A DNA stretch of 64,000 nucleotides from Molanna angustata (GCA_963576475.1 OY754972.1:8881562-8945561); one strand, 5' to 3'. Shown: positions 11,055 through 22,325, counted from the stretch's first letter. The notes: generated by a model from the letters alone, not told the origin. A program made the numbers and translations.

Positions 11055-11180
11055 AAGGATCGGGTTATATTTCCAGATGAGGTATAGTTTTAATTGTGTT
11101 TTCAGTCTAGCTCTATGAGACGATAAATATCTATCCAGAAAGTGTCAATTTGTTATTGGGTACGTGTTAAATTAATATTT
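11055..11180 (+). mobile_element. SINE family B, 3' part
   Basis: TTTTAATTGTGTTTTCAGTC, then TTGTTATTGGGTACGTGTTA, are the body words that follow the tRNA-like head in the B copies at 15294 and 22326. The head itself is eroded here. Confidence 0.55.
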
Positions 11181-11324
11181 GAATAAGTACATTTAAATTG
11201 CTTGAGAAAAAAAATACAATCGACTATTTTATGATAACATATACTATATACGCATAGATTGGACTTTTTTCCTACTAGTAATCAAATAAATTTGTCAAAA
11301 AATAATAAATACTTCCTTGCATCC

Positions 11325-11400
11325 TGCATTAGTGGCGAATTAAGTGGCATTTGGCAATTCTTCCAACTTAACAGTGTTTAAAACCCACAGAAGCAAGAAT
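11325..11400 (-). mobile_element. SINE family C fragment
   Basis: AGTGGCGAATTAAGTGGCAT, GGCAATTCTTCCAACTTAAC and AGTGTTT match SINE C 3' sequence in reverse. The RTE-like element inserted about 60 bases downstream. Confidence 0.4.
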
Positions 11401-13680
11401 TGCGTAAGAAATATAAAGATGAATGTAGGTACATATTATTATATTTATGTAAATATGCACCGCCTATATCACTACCTTGTAATCTCCAGACTGCGCAGTA
11501 GAATATCAAATGTAATGAAACAGAGGGGATCCCGCACGAATAAATTTGATGTAGAACGCCTGAAGTCACAAGAAACAGCAGAACAGTTTGCTGCGGCTAT
11601 GGGCCCCAGGCTGGATGATATCAATACAGATGTAGAGCAGGATGATGTTGACTCCTACTGGAACTGTGTTAGATCTGTGGTTACCACTGCAGCTGATGAA
11701 ATTCTGGGAAGAAGGCGTGCACAATCGCGAGAAACGTGGTTTGATGCGGAATGCCAATACGCGACCAATTTAAAGAATGATGCATACCTCAGAATGCAAC
11801 AGCGACACCATACACGTCAGGCAGTATTAGAATATAGGGACCTGAGAAAGAAGGAAAAGAAACTGCATAGAAAGAAAAAACGTGTATTCCTTGAAAATCA
11901 GATCAGAGAAGTTGAACTAGCGAACGCCCATAACAAGAGCCGACTCTTTTACCAGAGGGTCAACCAACAGAGAAAGGAGTTCAAGCCCAGGCTTACGATG
12001 TGCCACGATAGTGAGGGAAACATTCTGAGTGAGAAACAGCAAATTCTGAATAGATGGATGGAATATTTTGACACTCTTCTGAATGTAAGTGGGAGTGAGA
12101 GCCTAACGGGTACTAGGGACGTCTACAACGATGATGCCAGCAATACTGAGCCGCCACCGACAGTAGAGGAGGTGGTGCGTGCCATTAAAAGCCTGCATAA
12201 TAATAAATCACCTGGAACAGACAATATTCCCGCGGAATTGATTAAATATGGCGGGGAGAAGCTCCACATCCACATACATTATATAATAAAATCTGTTTGG
12301 TGCTCCGAAACCCTGCCAAGTGAATGGAACTGTGGAATAATTTGCCCTCTCCATAAAAAAGGAGATCCCATGAAATGCTCTAATTACAGAGGCATTACTC
12401 TGCTGAATGTCTCATACAAGATCATGTCAAATATTTTGTGTGACAGACTGGGGAAATACTCGGATGGCATTATCGGAAAATATCAAACTGGGTTCCGTAA
12501 GGGAATGTCCACAACTGACCAAATTTTCTGCCTGAGACAGATACTGGAAAAAACTATAGAGTTCAACGTTGACACATACCATCTATTTGTTGACTTTAGG
12601 GCTGCTTACGACACAGTAAACCGAGAAAAACTCTACAGAGCCATGGATGAGTTTAATATCCCCAAGAAACTAGTAAACCTAGTGAAGCTCACAATGTCCA
12701 ACGTCGAATGTCGAGTTAGAATACAACAGGACATGTCCGAACCCCTGAAGACTTTCAACGGACTGAGGCAGGGAGACGCACTTGCGTGCACACTGTTTAA
12801 CTTGGCACTGGAAAAGGCCATCCGAGACTCGGGTATTCAAATTGGTGGCCATATCTTCAATAAATCTGTGCAACTCCTTGCCTACGCTGATGATATAGAT
12901 ATCATTGCACGCTCGGAAAATGATTTAAAAATTGCATTTAAAGCCCTGGCTGCATCAGCAAGGAATATGGGGTTGATGGTAAACGAGGGAAAGACAAAGT
13001 ATATGCCAGTGCATGAACGTCGAAAACCGCCAGATTTGCGAGTCGACGATTACACATTCGAAACTGCTAGCGAGTTTGTGTACCTCGGTACTATGGTGAC
13101 AAGTGACAACAATGTCTCAACTGAAATTAAACGCCGAATAGTGTCCGCAAATCGGTGCTACTATGGGTTGCAGAGGCACATGAAGTCTCGTCACCTCACC
13201 AGAAAAACGAAAGTCCTCCTCTATAAGACTCTAATTCGGCCAGTACTCTCATATGGATCAGAATGTTGGGCAATCGCTAAATCTGATGAAAGAGCCCTGG
13301 AAATTTTTGAGAGGAAGGTGCTGAGGAGGATCTACGGCCCGACTTGTGACAATGGAGAGTGGCGTATCAGGCACAACTACGAATTGTATGATCTGTACAA
13401 GGAGCCTACCATACTGAAAGAAATAAGAATTGGTAGACTCAGATGGGCTGGACACGTCCAAAGAATGAACGAGGAGGACGTTCCAAGACGGATCATGAAT
13501 GGTGCACCGGGGGGACGAAGAAAAGTTGGAAGGCCGAAGCTTCGATGGCTGGACGGAGTGGTGAAGGATGCGAACAGCATCGGCGTCCATAACTGGCGCA
13601 ATGCGTCGCAGGATCGACAGTCATGGAGGCGGGCTCTGCAGGAGGCTAAGACCCGACCTGGGTTGTGGAGCCACAGATGA
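11344..13680 (+). CDS. RTE-like reverse transcriptase, intact RT domain, chimeric N-terminus
   Basis: A 778-codon uninterrupted frame. Residues 1-42 are translated from flanking host sequence, so the ATG at 11344 is not the native start. Element-derived protein begins at HYLVISRLRSRIS, the very end of the APE-type endonuclease domain, which is otherwise missing. A basic, charged linker follows (about 60-265). The reverse transcriptase then starts near PPPTVEEVVRAIKS (270) with SPGTDNIPAELI (289). It includes the catalytic FVDFRAAYD (415-423), GLRQGDA (473-479) and YADD (514-517). The C-terminal block GRLRWAGHVQRM (697-708) and GRPKLRWLDG is typical of the family. All catalytic aspartates are present. 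The stop codon overlaps the TGA-repeat tail. Without the endonuclease the protein is unlikely to support its own integration. An intact frame implies a recent insertion. Confidence 0.93.
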   Translation: MAFGNSSNLTVFKTHRSKNCVRNIKMNVGTYYYIYVNMHRLYHYLVISRLRSRISNVMKQRGSRTNKFDVERLKSQETAEQFAAAMGPRLDDINTDVEQDDVDSYWNCVRSVVTTAADEILGRRRAQSRETWFDAECQYATNLKNDAYLRMQQRHHTRQAVLEYRDLRKKEKKLHRKKKRVFLENQIREVELANAHNKSRLFYQRVNQQRKEFKPRLTMCHDSEGNILSEKQQILNRWMEYFDTLLNVSGSESLTGTRDVYNDDASNTEPPPTVEEVVRAIKSLHNNKSPGTDNIPAELIKYGGEKLHIHIHYIIKSVWCSETLPSEWNCGIICPLHKKGDPMKCSNYRGITLLNVSYKIMSNILCDRLGKYSDGIIGKYQTGFRKGMSTTDQIFCLRQILEKTIEFNVDTYHLFVDFRAAYDTVNREKLYRAMDEFNIPKKLVNLVKLTMSNVECRVRIQQDMSEPLKTFNGLRQGDALACTLFNLALEKAIRDSGIQIGGHIFNKSVQLLAYADDIDIIARSENDLKIAFKALAASARNMGLMVNEGKTKYMPVHERRKPPDLRVDDYTFETASEFVYLGTMVTSDNNVSTEIKRRIVSANRCYYGLQRHMKSRHLTRKTKVLLYKTLIRPVLSYGSECWAIAKSDERALEIFERKVLRRIYGPTCDNGEWRIRHNYELYDLYKEPTILKEIRIGRLRWAGHVQRMNEEDVPRRIMNGAPGGRRKVGRPKLRWLDGVVKDANSIGVHNWRNASQDRQSWRRALQEAKTRPGLWSHR

Positions 13681-13691
13681 TGATGATGATG
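11469..13691 (+). mobile_element. 5'-truncated RTE-like non-LTR retrotransposon with target duplications
   Basis: ATGCACCGCCTATA occurs at 11455-11468 and again at 13692-13705, giving exact ends and a 14-base target-site duplication. The 3' terminus is a (TGA)n run directly after the coding region, with essentially no 3' UTR, as is usual for RTE elements. The 5' end stops inside the endonuclease domain, the normal result of incomplete target-primed reverse transcription. Other (GAT)n-tailed relatives lie at 33018-33530 and 58955-59240. Confidence 0.93.
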
Positions 13692-13984
13692 ATGCACCGC
13701 CTATAATTTCAATCACGAGCCGCCTCTGGTTTCGACCTCCATTATACTGTTCAATTCAGTGTTCTTGCCTTGCCTTTGAATACTTTTTTAAATTTAATTA
13801 CTCGTTTAAACATTACTTGTTACCTATCATTAATACTTTCGTGTATTTTATCAGTCATGTTTAAAGATCTCCTTCCTGAATATTAAGTTTATCTACATAA
13901 AAGTCAGACATGAATGTGGCAAAGCATTTAACACCACCAATTTTTAGTTGTATTGAATTTCGGGCAACTAACAGGTAGTCAAAT

Positions 13985-14120
13985 ATCAGATGGATGGTGG
14001 CAAAGCAGATAGCGCACTGGGTTAGTAATCCAGTGGTCGCGAGTTCGATTCCTGCCACGACCGATTTCTTTATCCAATAGTACCTACAAGCATTTATGCT
14101 TATGTAAGGTTATGTTCATC
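13985..14120 (+). mobile_element. SINE family A
   Basis: GGTTAGTAATCCAGTGGTCG, then GAGTTCGATTCCTGCCACGA and a body with AGTACCTACAAGCATTTATG. Slightly diverged copy of the family described at 3876. Confidence 0.75.
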
Positions 14121-14769
14121 ATCATTCTAAATATCATTTTGACAAGGGATGATAACTAATTTGAAGCAAAAATATATTTTCGTTTTATGAAATCAACAAA
14201 TATAGTTCACTTACAAAACTGACCAAGATTGCCATTCCTTGGTCCTGCGCGTGTGCATCGATAGTTTGATATGTATGTAGGTATGTACTTGAACCAAGTT
14301 CCTACCTGCATAATGTAAAGAACACCAAATATAGTGGCTTCATAATACTTACGAAAACTTATATCAATTCGTTTGATTGATTTGATTATGAAGGTTTTTT
14401 AATATGCCCCATTATAACACAGAATAGTATCAATCATATAACTACTTAAACACACTTAGCATTTAAAATAATTTCCTACCCAATACTTGAAAATTTCTTT
14501 GTTTATTTTTTTGTAAGTTTTACTGAAGAATTGACTTCAGTGGCCTAATCAGTGATTATGTTTATAATATTTTCCGAGAACTTAGCCGATCTTTATTAAG
14601 CTTAAAATTTTAAATTTATAATCTACGTGTACAGCTTACCTATTATAAGACTTGAGTAGTATTTTATTGCACTGTTCACTTCCAATTTAGCATCTGCTCA
14701 AATTCATACTTAAAGTTGTCAATTTTTTGTCATCATTTTTAAATCATATATAATATCAAACAACAAATC
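14121..14769. other. No recognisable feature
   Basis: A+T-rich sequence; nothing recognised. Confidence 0.4.
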
Positions 14770-15165
14770 AAAAACAACCAATTTAGAATGTTAGATCCAA
14801 TTTTAATTTTTGTTTAAACTTTTTATATTCCTTTATCTGCTTTAATTCATTTGGGAGGCAATTGAAATATTTTATTCCCAAATATGTAAATGTAGTTGTT
14901 TTGTATTTGTCTTGTATTACATTTGGGTATTTTAAAATATATCCCAACTATAATCTTACATATTAACGTACGGTTATTAAAGTTAATAATGACCGATTTA
15001 ACCTACGTAAAGACATTATTAAGTACCTAATGTTTCTAATCAGATAATGGCTATTATTGTTGAAATCATTAAGAATGCAAATTAGATTGTTATTATCATT
15101 AAGTCTGTGTGTTGGTTCCATTGTGACGGACATAAATTATAATGTCAAATCTTCTTCTTCGTTAT
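14770..15165 (-). pseudogene. Jockey-like RT C-terminal fragment
   Basis: The minus strand reads RLNDNNNLICILNDF, then SHYLIRNIRYLIMSLRR, and in another frame YPNVIQDKYKTTTFTYLGIK and YFNCLPNELKQIKEYKKFKQ. The last block is the typical end of jockey/CR1-type proteins (a variable loop, then a W/FN-LP motif, then a charged helix). Frameshifts and stops near 14950-15000 break it. No single long frame is present. Confidence 0.6.
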
Positions 15166-15293
15166 TACACATTGTATTGATGCCTACCACCATATTGGAG
15201 TTAATGTTTCATTTTTATAAATGAACGATCACGCTGGTTCTTAAATGTCATTTTTTTATGTAAATAATATTTTTTTACAAATATATTGAAACC

Positions 15294-15500
15294 CTCGCAG
15301 CTCAGTTAGATATCTGACAGCTGAGCCGAAGGTACCGGGTTCGATTCCAGATAGAGACACACTTTTTAATTGTGTTTTCAATCTGGATCTGTGAACATAA
15401 ATCGTAAGCCTCCGGAATGTGATAGCTTGTTATTGGGTGTGTGTTTAAAATATATTTGTTAAAGTACCTACCTAAATGTCGGTTGTTAGTGAAACGATAC
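15294..15500 (+). mobile_element. SINE family B, nearly complete
   Basis: tRNA-like head with CAGCTCAGTTAGATATCTGA and B box CCGGGTTCGATTCCAG. It is followed by GAGACACAC, a TTTTAATTGTGTTTTCAATC body, GTTATTGGGTGTGTG and a GTAC-rich 3' end. The same order recurs at 22326 (plus) and 15885, 23300-23645, 24775 and 45575 (minus). Confidence 0.85.
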
Positions 15501-15601
15501 AAAAAAAAAATAAAGAAATATATTGGAGAAATTTCAAAAAATAAGAAAATTCAGAAGTACCTGCTGGCCCTAGAGCAGGGTTTCCTAGTTTTGCAGTAGT
15601 A

Positions 15602-15638
15602 ATCTACGTGTTGTTATCATTGATAACAACACGTAGAT
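15602..15638. repeat. 37-base perfect palindrome
   Basis: ATCTACGTGTTGTTATCA is followed after one base by its exact reverse complement. It could form a hairpin; no role is evident. Confidence 0.9.
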
Positions 15639-15654
15639 GATAAATAAATGGACC

Positions 15655-15715
15655 TTGTCGCTAAATGAAGTGATCACTTTATTCGCTTGCGTAACGTTCA
15701 AAAATTATATACACA
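15655..15715 (+). repeat. Family D fragment
   Basis: GTGATCACTTTATTCGCTTG and CGTAACGTTCA match the arm of the large inverted repeat at 48419-49112 (GTGATCACTTTATGCGCTTG). Confidence 0.55.
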
Positions 15716-15884
15716 CATGGAGAAGCACAGATAATTTGGGGTTGGTGGCAGACTTTTTGCAACATGACTAAAATCTGATGCTAAGCTAGTTTTTTGTTGT
15801 AGTCAAGACCGTTTAAAAAAAAAATAAAAACTTTCTTACACCCTGCGCAAGTGGCGAGTTTATTTTATTTTATATTGCTTCACG

Positions 15885-16045
15885 GGCAACTAACAGGTAG
15901 GTACAATGTCAAATATTCGTGTCAAATATTCACAGATCCAGACTTAAAACACAATTAAACACTGTTTCTCCACCGGGAGTAGAAACCCAGGACCTTTAGC
16001 TCTGCAGTCAGATATCCAACCATCTGATCCACGAGGCTGATTATT
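15885..16045 (-). mobile_element. SINE family B
   Basis: On the minus strand the head (TGGTTGGATATCTGACTGCA), a B-box-like segment and the GAGAAACAG..TTTAATTGTGTTTTAAG body are recognisable though diverged. Confidence 0.65.
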
Positions 16046-16069
16046 GTATATAATTATATTTCATAGTTT

Positions 16070-16215
16070 ATTGCCATATGGCAATTTCTTTCAAGTAACC
16101 AGTGTTTTTTAGGCCAGGGAAGCAGTATTAGCTTGAAAAATAATCAAATTAATTTTACCTTGCTGGGGATCGAACTCAGGACGCCCATACAGAAACCATA
16201 GGGCTTACCAACTTT
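16070..16215 (-). mobile_element. SINE family C
   Basis: Minus strand: a tRNA-like head containing GAGTTCGATCCCCAGCAAGG, then a body ending in CACTGGTTACTTGAAAG and AATTGCCATATGGC. This is the best copy for showing the tRNA-like head of family C. Confidence 0.65.
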
Positions 16216-17039
16216 TCTAATTAGTTTAGGGAATTAAGACCCTTATATATCCTGGGAATACAGATGTACCTACACTAATATGCACACTAAATTACCTTCA
16301 AATGTATGAAACACAAAAAAAATATTGTATATCACCGAATCTGTGATATAATTTTATTTTCTTCTAATCTCTTTTTTTAATAGCAAGAATAGTAATTAAA
16401 ATATTAAAAACCTCAGCCGGTAGATTTTCATATTCTATTTCGATTGAAGTAAAAGTCTACATCATAGGCCTTGTAGCTTTTTTGTTACTTAAAAAGTAAC
16501 AAAAAAAATAAAAAAAAGGGTTTTACTAAAACTAATTTTACAAGAAAAGTATTAATTATTGTTACATAGAAACACTATAATTGGGTATTATTTTATTCAA
16601 AAGTTTGAGAGTCATACTATTGTTGAATGACGAACACAGACAGTGCAAGGTGTGGCCGAGCTTTCTCTCGACATAACGAAGAGGTCTGAGGTTCGAGCAG
16701 AGATACGAATTAAATGATAATGGATCCGTTTACACTGTGGTCGCTTCATCATCATTGTCGCTTCATGATACTCGTTGCTGTTGTGTTATATTATATACCT
16801 GTGTATATATAATGCTCCCATTTGATTTTGTCCGGGTGGTCCAGAGTATTCACTTATCTATATGCTATTTGTATGCTAATTACTGAAATAAAAGCCGAAT
16901 GAGACATTCAATCTGTGCCTTACTCAAATATCTAAATTATTTTGTTACATAGTATCTGCATATGTATTTATTTAGGTATCATCTTGGGGGCTCATTTACC
17001 ATTTGATGATTTCTTTCGACCAAACAGATAATGACATGT
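16216..17039. other. No gene; possible further tRNA-like SINE
   Basis: Around 16645-16700, GTGTGGCCGAGCTTTCTCTC and GAGGTTCGAGCAGAGATACG resemble polymerase III A and B boxes. A single copy here, so the SINE reading is tentative. The rest is unrecognised. Confidence 0.3.
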
Positions 17040-19032
17040 AACATGACAAATTGGTTGTATCAGAGCAATGTTTTAAAATATAAACATGCGATGTGATATG
17101 ATAAATTGTGTGTATCAGAGCAATGTTTTAAAATATAAACATGCGATGTGATATGATAAATTGTGTGTATCAGAGCAATGTTTTAAAATATAAACATGCG
17201 ATGTGATATGACAAATTGTGTGTATCAGAGCAATGTTTTAAAATATAAACATGCGATGTGATATGATAAATTGTGTGTATCAGAGCAATGTTTTAAAATA
17301 TAAACATGCGATGTGATATGACAAATTGTGTGTATCAGAGCAATGTTTTAAAATATAAACATGCGATGTAATATAACAAATTGGGTGTATCAAAGCATTG
17401 TTTTAAAATATAAACATGCGATGTGATATGATAAATTGTGTGTATCAGAGCAATGTTTTAAAATATAAACATGCGACGTGATATGACAAATTGTGTGTGT
17501 CAGAGCAATGTTTTAAAATATAAACATGCGATGTGATATGATAAATTGTGTGTATCAGAGCAATGTTTTAAAATATAAACATGCGATGTGATATGATAAA
17601 TTGTGTGTATCAGAGCAATGTTTTAAAATATAAACATGCGATGTGATATGACAAATTGTGTGTATCAGAGCAATGTTTTAAAATATAAACATGCGATGTG
17701 ATATGATAAATTGTGTGTATCAGAGCAATGTTTTAAAATATAAACATGCGATGTGATATGACAAATTGTGTGTATCAGAGCAATGTTTTAAAATATAAAC
17801 ATGCGATGTAATATAACAAATTGGGTGTATCAAAGCATTGTTTTAAAATATAAACATGCGATGTGATATGATAAATTGTGTGTATCAGAGCAATGTTTTA
17901 AAATATAAACATGCGACGTGATATGACAAATTGTGTGTGTCAGAGCAATGTTTTAAAATATAAACATGCGATGTGATATGATAAATTGTGTGTATCAGAG
18001 CAATGTTTTAAAATATAAACATGCGATGTGATATGATAAATTGTGTGTATCAGAGCAATGTTTTAAAATATAAACATGCGATGTGATATGACAAATTGTG
18101 TGTATCAGAGCAATGTTTTAAAATATAAACATGCGATGTGATATGATAAATTGTGTGTATCAGAGCAATGTTTTAAAATATAAACATGCGATGTGATATG
18201 ATAAATTGTGTGTATCAGAGCAATGTTTTAAAATATAAACATGCGATGTGATATGACAAATTGTGTGTATCAGAGCAATGTTTTAAAATATAAACATGCG
18301 ATGTGATATGATAAATTGTGTGTATCAGAGCAGTGTTTTAAAATATAAACATGCGATGTGATATGATAAATTGTGTGTATCAGAGCAATGTTTTAAAATA
18401 TAAACATGCGATGTGATATGACAAATTGTGTGTATCAGAGCAATGTTTTAAAATATAAACATGCGATGTGATATGATAAATTGTGTGTATCAGAGCAATG
18501 TTTTAAAATATTAACATGCGATGTGATATGACAAATTGTGTGTATCAGAGCAATGTTTTAAAATATAAACATGCGAGGTGATATAAAAAATTGGGTGTAT
18601 CAGAGCAATGTTTTAAAATATAAACATGCGATGTGATATGACAAACTGGGTTTATCAGAGCAATGTTTTAAAATATAAACATGCGATGTGATATGACAAA
18701 TAATGTGTATCAGAGCAATGTTTTAAAATATAAACATGCGATGTGATATGACAAATTGGGTATATCAGAGCAATGTTTTAAAATATAAACATGCGATGGG
18801 ATATGACAAGTTGGGTGTATCAGAGCAATGTTTTAAAATATAAACATGCGATGTGATATGACAAATTGGGTGTATCAGAGCAATGTTTTAAAATATTAAT
18901 ATGTGATGTGATGTGCCAAATTATGTGTATGTATCAGAGCGATATCGTTAAATATAAACATGTGATGTGATATTCCAAACAATTTGTGTAAGAGAAATGT
19001 TTTAAAATATAAACGTGTAAGTGATATGCCAA
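17040..19032 (+). repeat. 55-base satellite array, about 36 units, with higher-order structure
   Basis: The word CAGAGCAATGTTTTAAAATA recurs every 55 bases from 17061 to 18876 (34 units), followed by two diverged units at the right edge. Most units differ only at ATGATAAA versus ATGACAAA. Two marked variants (TCAAAGCATTG at 17391 and 17831; GCGACGTG at 17475 and 17915) are each spaced 440 bases, that is 8 units. Units 17116-17555 and 17556-17995 therefore form two copies of an 8-mer higher-order repeat. Divergence rises toward the right end, as expected when unequal exchange homogenises the interior. Confidence 0.97.
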
Positions 19033-19145
19033 TTTAAATTTAATTTTTTATACATAAAATGCTTCGTGGCATGATACAAAAAAATCTCAAAACCAAAAAG
19101 GGATGTAATAAAGAATATCATAAATATGAAGAAACAGAGAAGATA

Positions 19146-19316
19146 TCTGCCCCCTAGACAATGTGTCATTTATCTCCAGAAAAGAAACAAGAAAAGAATA
19201 CTCAATATATGGAAAAGACAGTTGTCATGTGACTGGCAACTGTCACATCCATATATTGAGTTATCTTTTCTTGTTTCTTTTCTTGAGCTAAATGACACGT
19301 TGTCTAGGGGGGCAGA
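19146..19316. repeat. 171-base imperfect hairpin, MITE- or foldback-like
   Basis: Left arm blocks ATCTGCCCCCTAGACAATGT, AGAAACAAGAAAAGAATACT and CTCAATATATGGA pair with the right arm TCCATATATTGAG, TATCTTTTCTTGTTTCTTTT and ACGTTGTCTAGGGGGGCAGA. An inner stem GACAGTTG/CAACTGTC lies at 19217-19244. Pairing extends through nearly the whole length with a few bulges. It lies just after the satellite. A short foldback transposon is most likely; a hairpin RNA precursor is possible. Confidence 0.75.
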
Positions 19317-19434
19317 TTAGACAAACGAAATAAAGTCTCAACGAAGAATTCTCTAATGTATAATGGGCTTAAATTATACGAAATGCCGAGGGACATAAAT
19401 GAGGAAAACAATTTTGGAAAATGTGTTAATTATT

Positions 19435-19550
19435 GAAATAATTTCTCACGCTTATATTCCTTCTTTGGGCTGAAAACACTGGTTAGTTGGAAGAAATTGC
19501 CATATGGCATTAAACTCGCCACTTGCGCACGGTGCAAAGAAATGTTAGTT
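19435..19550 (+). mobile_element. SINE family C, 3' part
   Basis: ATTTCTCACGCTTATATTCC, ACACTGGTTAGTTGGAAGAA, ATTGCCATATGGCATTAAAC and CTCGCCACTTGCGCACGGTG match the family body and show its 3' end. The tRNA-like head is missing. Confidence 0.65.
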
Positions 19551-21204
19551 AATATTAATATTATTAAAACTCGACTCTCCACTATCCTGGCATAGAGGAA
19601 AAAAAATAAAAATTAAATAATATTTTGATCACGTCCTTTTTGCACTCAATCATGGCGTGTATAATTCCAAAACCCACCACATCCATTCATCAAAACGTCA
19701 ATTTATCAATTATTCCATTGATTAATTTGACAACTTACACGCAACCCATCATTGATGCTACATGCAAATCAAATTAATCGGAGAGAAATCGCAAAAAGCG
19801 ACAAATTGAACATACCATCCGACCTTCGTGGTCTTTGCTCTCATCAGGACCTCTTCAGGAGGTGGCTCGTATTATCGAGGGTAATTTGTGATTTGTTGAG
19901 GAGGGTGTCCGTATTACTGGAAATTTTATGACAAACAATGACAGTAAATCGATTCTTGTTATGGTAATTGCTTCGTATAAGTAATTCATTATATAATCAT
20001 TATCGTACATATGTATGATTGTAACTAGACAATATAGATAATTTATACATACATAGGTACATTTGTTGGTACATCATGTTTGTTTAGAGAATGTAGGTAG
20101 GTACCTATAGAGCAAGAACCAGCGACTTACAAATTTTCGTCGTAGTATAAAGGCTGTTTTTTTTATGTAAAAGGACACCACAGCAGGTAACAATTTTTGG
20201 ACACTATGAACCCTAAGTGCTAGTGCCTTTCGCAGATAACAGCCTTCAAAGTACCTAATGAAAATTCCTGTTTTAACACAACAGTTATAGTATGAAGCTA
20301 TGGTATAGAGCGTGATTTTTTGAAGACTCAGAAATGACGCCTTCCTTGATTAGTGGAAACCCCCACGAAAGACACCTTTAAAGTTTAATACAAAATGTGT
20401 CCACGGACCTGATCTTTTCCAATTTTCCAAATTATATTATACGTAAAGTCTGATTTTTTTTAAAGTGCCAATTCTATACATAAACAAAAAAAATGCATAG
20501 TATTTACGCATGTAAATGTATTAGTAGACTCGTGGTTGCTGATTGGTTTACACCATTTGGTGTCCTTAACAACAAACATCAACAAACCCGACAGTACGTA
20601 TCTATCTCTCGAAGTGAGCGCACGTTTGATTTTTTATGGTGACCATGTGTTCTAAATTAAGAATTTCATTTTTTATTTCGAACTTATGTATTTTATTTTT
20701 TGTTTAATATCGATATATAATTATTATTATAAACATGTGTTATCACCGTCTTAGTAAAGAATAAGTGTCCATTATTTATTTGTATTAGTTACATAGATAT
20801 ATTATTTATGTATGTGAGTTTGCCTCAATGAACTATTATGTAAATATTTTGTATAATATAATTTATTATTTTGTAAAATAATATGTAACTGTTTATTATT
20901 ATAAGGATTAATTACTTCATAATGTATTCTTTTATTTTCCTAATAAAAAGTATCAAATAAATATTTTGTTTAAATATTACTTTCCCAGGAGATGCCCATT
21001 AACATTTGCAGAAAATTCCTAATAATATAGACCCATTAAAGCCGCATGGTACCGGGAGTAAGAATAGGTATGAAAAGATTTGAAGGTTTTGAAGATATAT
21101 GCATGTGAAAGTTACAACCGTTTTATATCATGAAATGATAAAAAAAATCCCATTATATTTTTTTCTTTTACACCATGGTCACCCTATGAGCTTTGGCACT
21201 CTTA
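19551..21204. other. Gene-free stretch
   Basis: No open frame of note and no family recognised. A+T-rich, with scattered GTAGGTACCTA words near 20095-20108. Confidence 0.4.
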
Positions 21205-21492
21205 AAAAAATCAGACTTTACAATGGCGAATTCTGAGCGCCATTAGTGCTTTTTTGTCTAAAAAGAACGTTAAGGTGTGTCTTGTTCGTCTGTTTGGTAT
21301 GTTGAAGTTAATAATTTTCAGAAGGTCTGTACAGTCAATATTGAAGTTTATTATGTCATAAAGGTACATTAAGTCTGAGGTCCTTCGTATTGTCTGTAAA
21401 GTCTGCAATTCATGTTTGTAGTTATTACCAAATTTGTACTTCATATGTTTCAAAAATATTTGTTGAATTCGATCTATACTGTTAAATACTGT
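21205..21492 (-). pseudogene. Jockey-like RT C-terminal fragment
   Basis: Minus strand encodes FNSIDRIQQIFLKHMKYKFG, then YKHELQTLQTIRRTSDLMYL, YDIINFNIDCTDLLKI and NIPNRRTRHTLTFF. These are the conserved pieces after the RT core in jockey-type proteins (RIQ..FL.., RR..DL.FLY, R.TRH). Same family as 1-505 and a relative of 43566-43838. 5' truncated near 21490 and lacking the extreme C-terminus. Confidence 0.8.
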
Positions 21493-21568
21493 TAACTTTA
21501 TAAATGTCATTGTAGGTGAAATAATGAACAATTATTTTACGTGAATCAGTTTGGTTATTATTGACACA

Positions 21569-21730
21569 TTGATGGGTGGTGGCAGAGCGGTTAGCGCGAC
21601 TCAAGAGTTCGAATCCTGCCACGACCGATTTGGTTCACCTATATCACAAGCATTTAACTTTAATTCAGGAAATGTATGAGGATGTATATGTACTTGTTTC
21701 AATGAGATATTCTTTCTTAAAAAAAATGTA
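21569..21730 (+). mobile_element. SINE family A, head partly deleted
   Basis: GGTGGCAGAGCGGTTAGCGC jumps directly to CAAGAGTTCGAATCCTGCCA, deleting the anticodon arm. The body and A-rich end follow. Confidence 0.8.
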
Positions 21731-21824
21731 AATTTATTGATTTAACTATTTTTGTTTTCTTTTTCCTTTTTTAGTAGGTACCTATATAAATACATTTATA
21801 GTATTTAGTGTGTAAATGTATATT

Positions 21825-22290
21825 TATTTTATTTTTATTTATTTAGTAGCACAATATTAAAAAACAAAATATATTAAAGATAACTGCTTCACTAGACAGA
21901 GTCTGTTCCGAAGCAATTATCAGTTAAGTTTGTAAATTTTGTACATTTTACAATGCAAAAAATTTAACACATACATATTAGGTATAGAAAAAATATAAAC
22001 AATAAAAAATACACATAAATCAACCTTAACAATAAAAAAATATTATTTACATATCAACCTACACAGTAAAAAGTTCACAAAAAAAGTTCACATGTAGGTA
22101 CATAGGATTATGTCTCTTGTTAAATACCAATTTTCAATATTTTGAAGGACACCTCCGATAGCAACCACTATTTCGGGTTCATATTTACTATCCAATCGTT
22201 GTTGCCTGCTATGGTATAGTTTTACAGAAAAAAAATCTTTATACTAGGGCGCAAGTATAAGTATACATTTAGTATGGGCCTCTATACAAA
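21825..22290 (-). other. Possible retroelement 3' region
   Basis: A TTTA-rich run at 21825-21855 could be a (TAAA)n tail on the minus strand. Upstream on that strand RQQRLDSKYEPEIVVAIGGV and LQNIENWYLTRD form a short protein-like stretch (about 22130-22210) that I do not recognise. Confidence 0.25.
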
Positions 22291-22325
22291 ATTATGCCAG
22301 TGTGGCAGTCGCGAGTTCTTACACA

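Noticed and set aside
17040..19032. CRISPR array
   Set aside because: Units are contiguous 55-base repeats without unique spacers, in eukaryotic sequence; this is a satellite.
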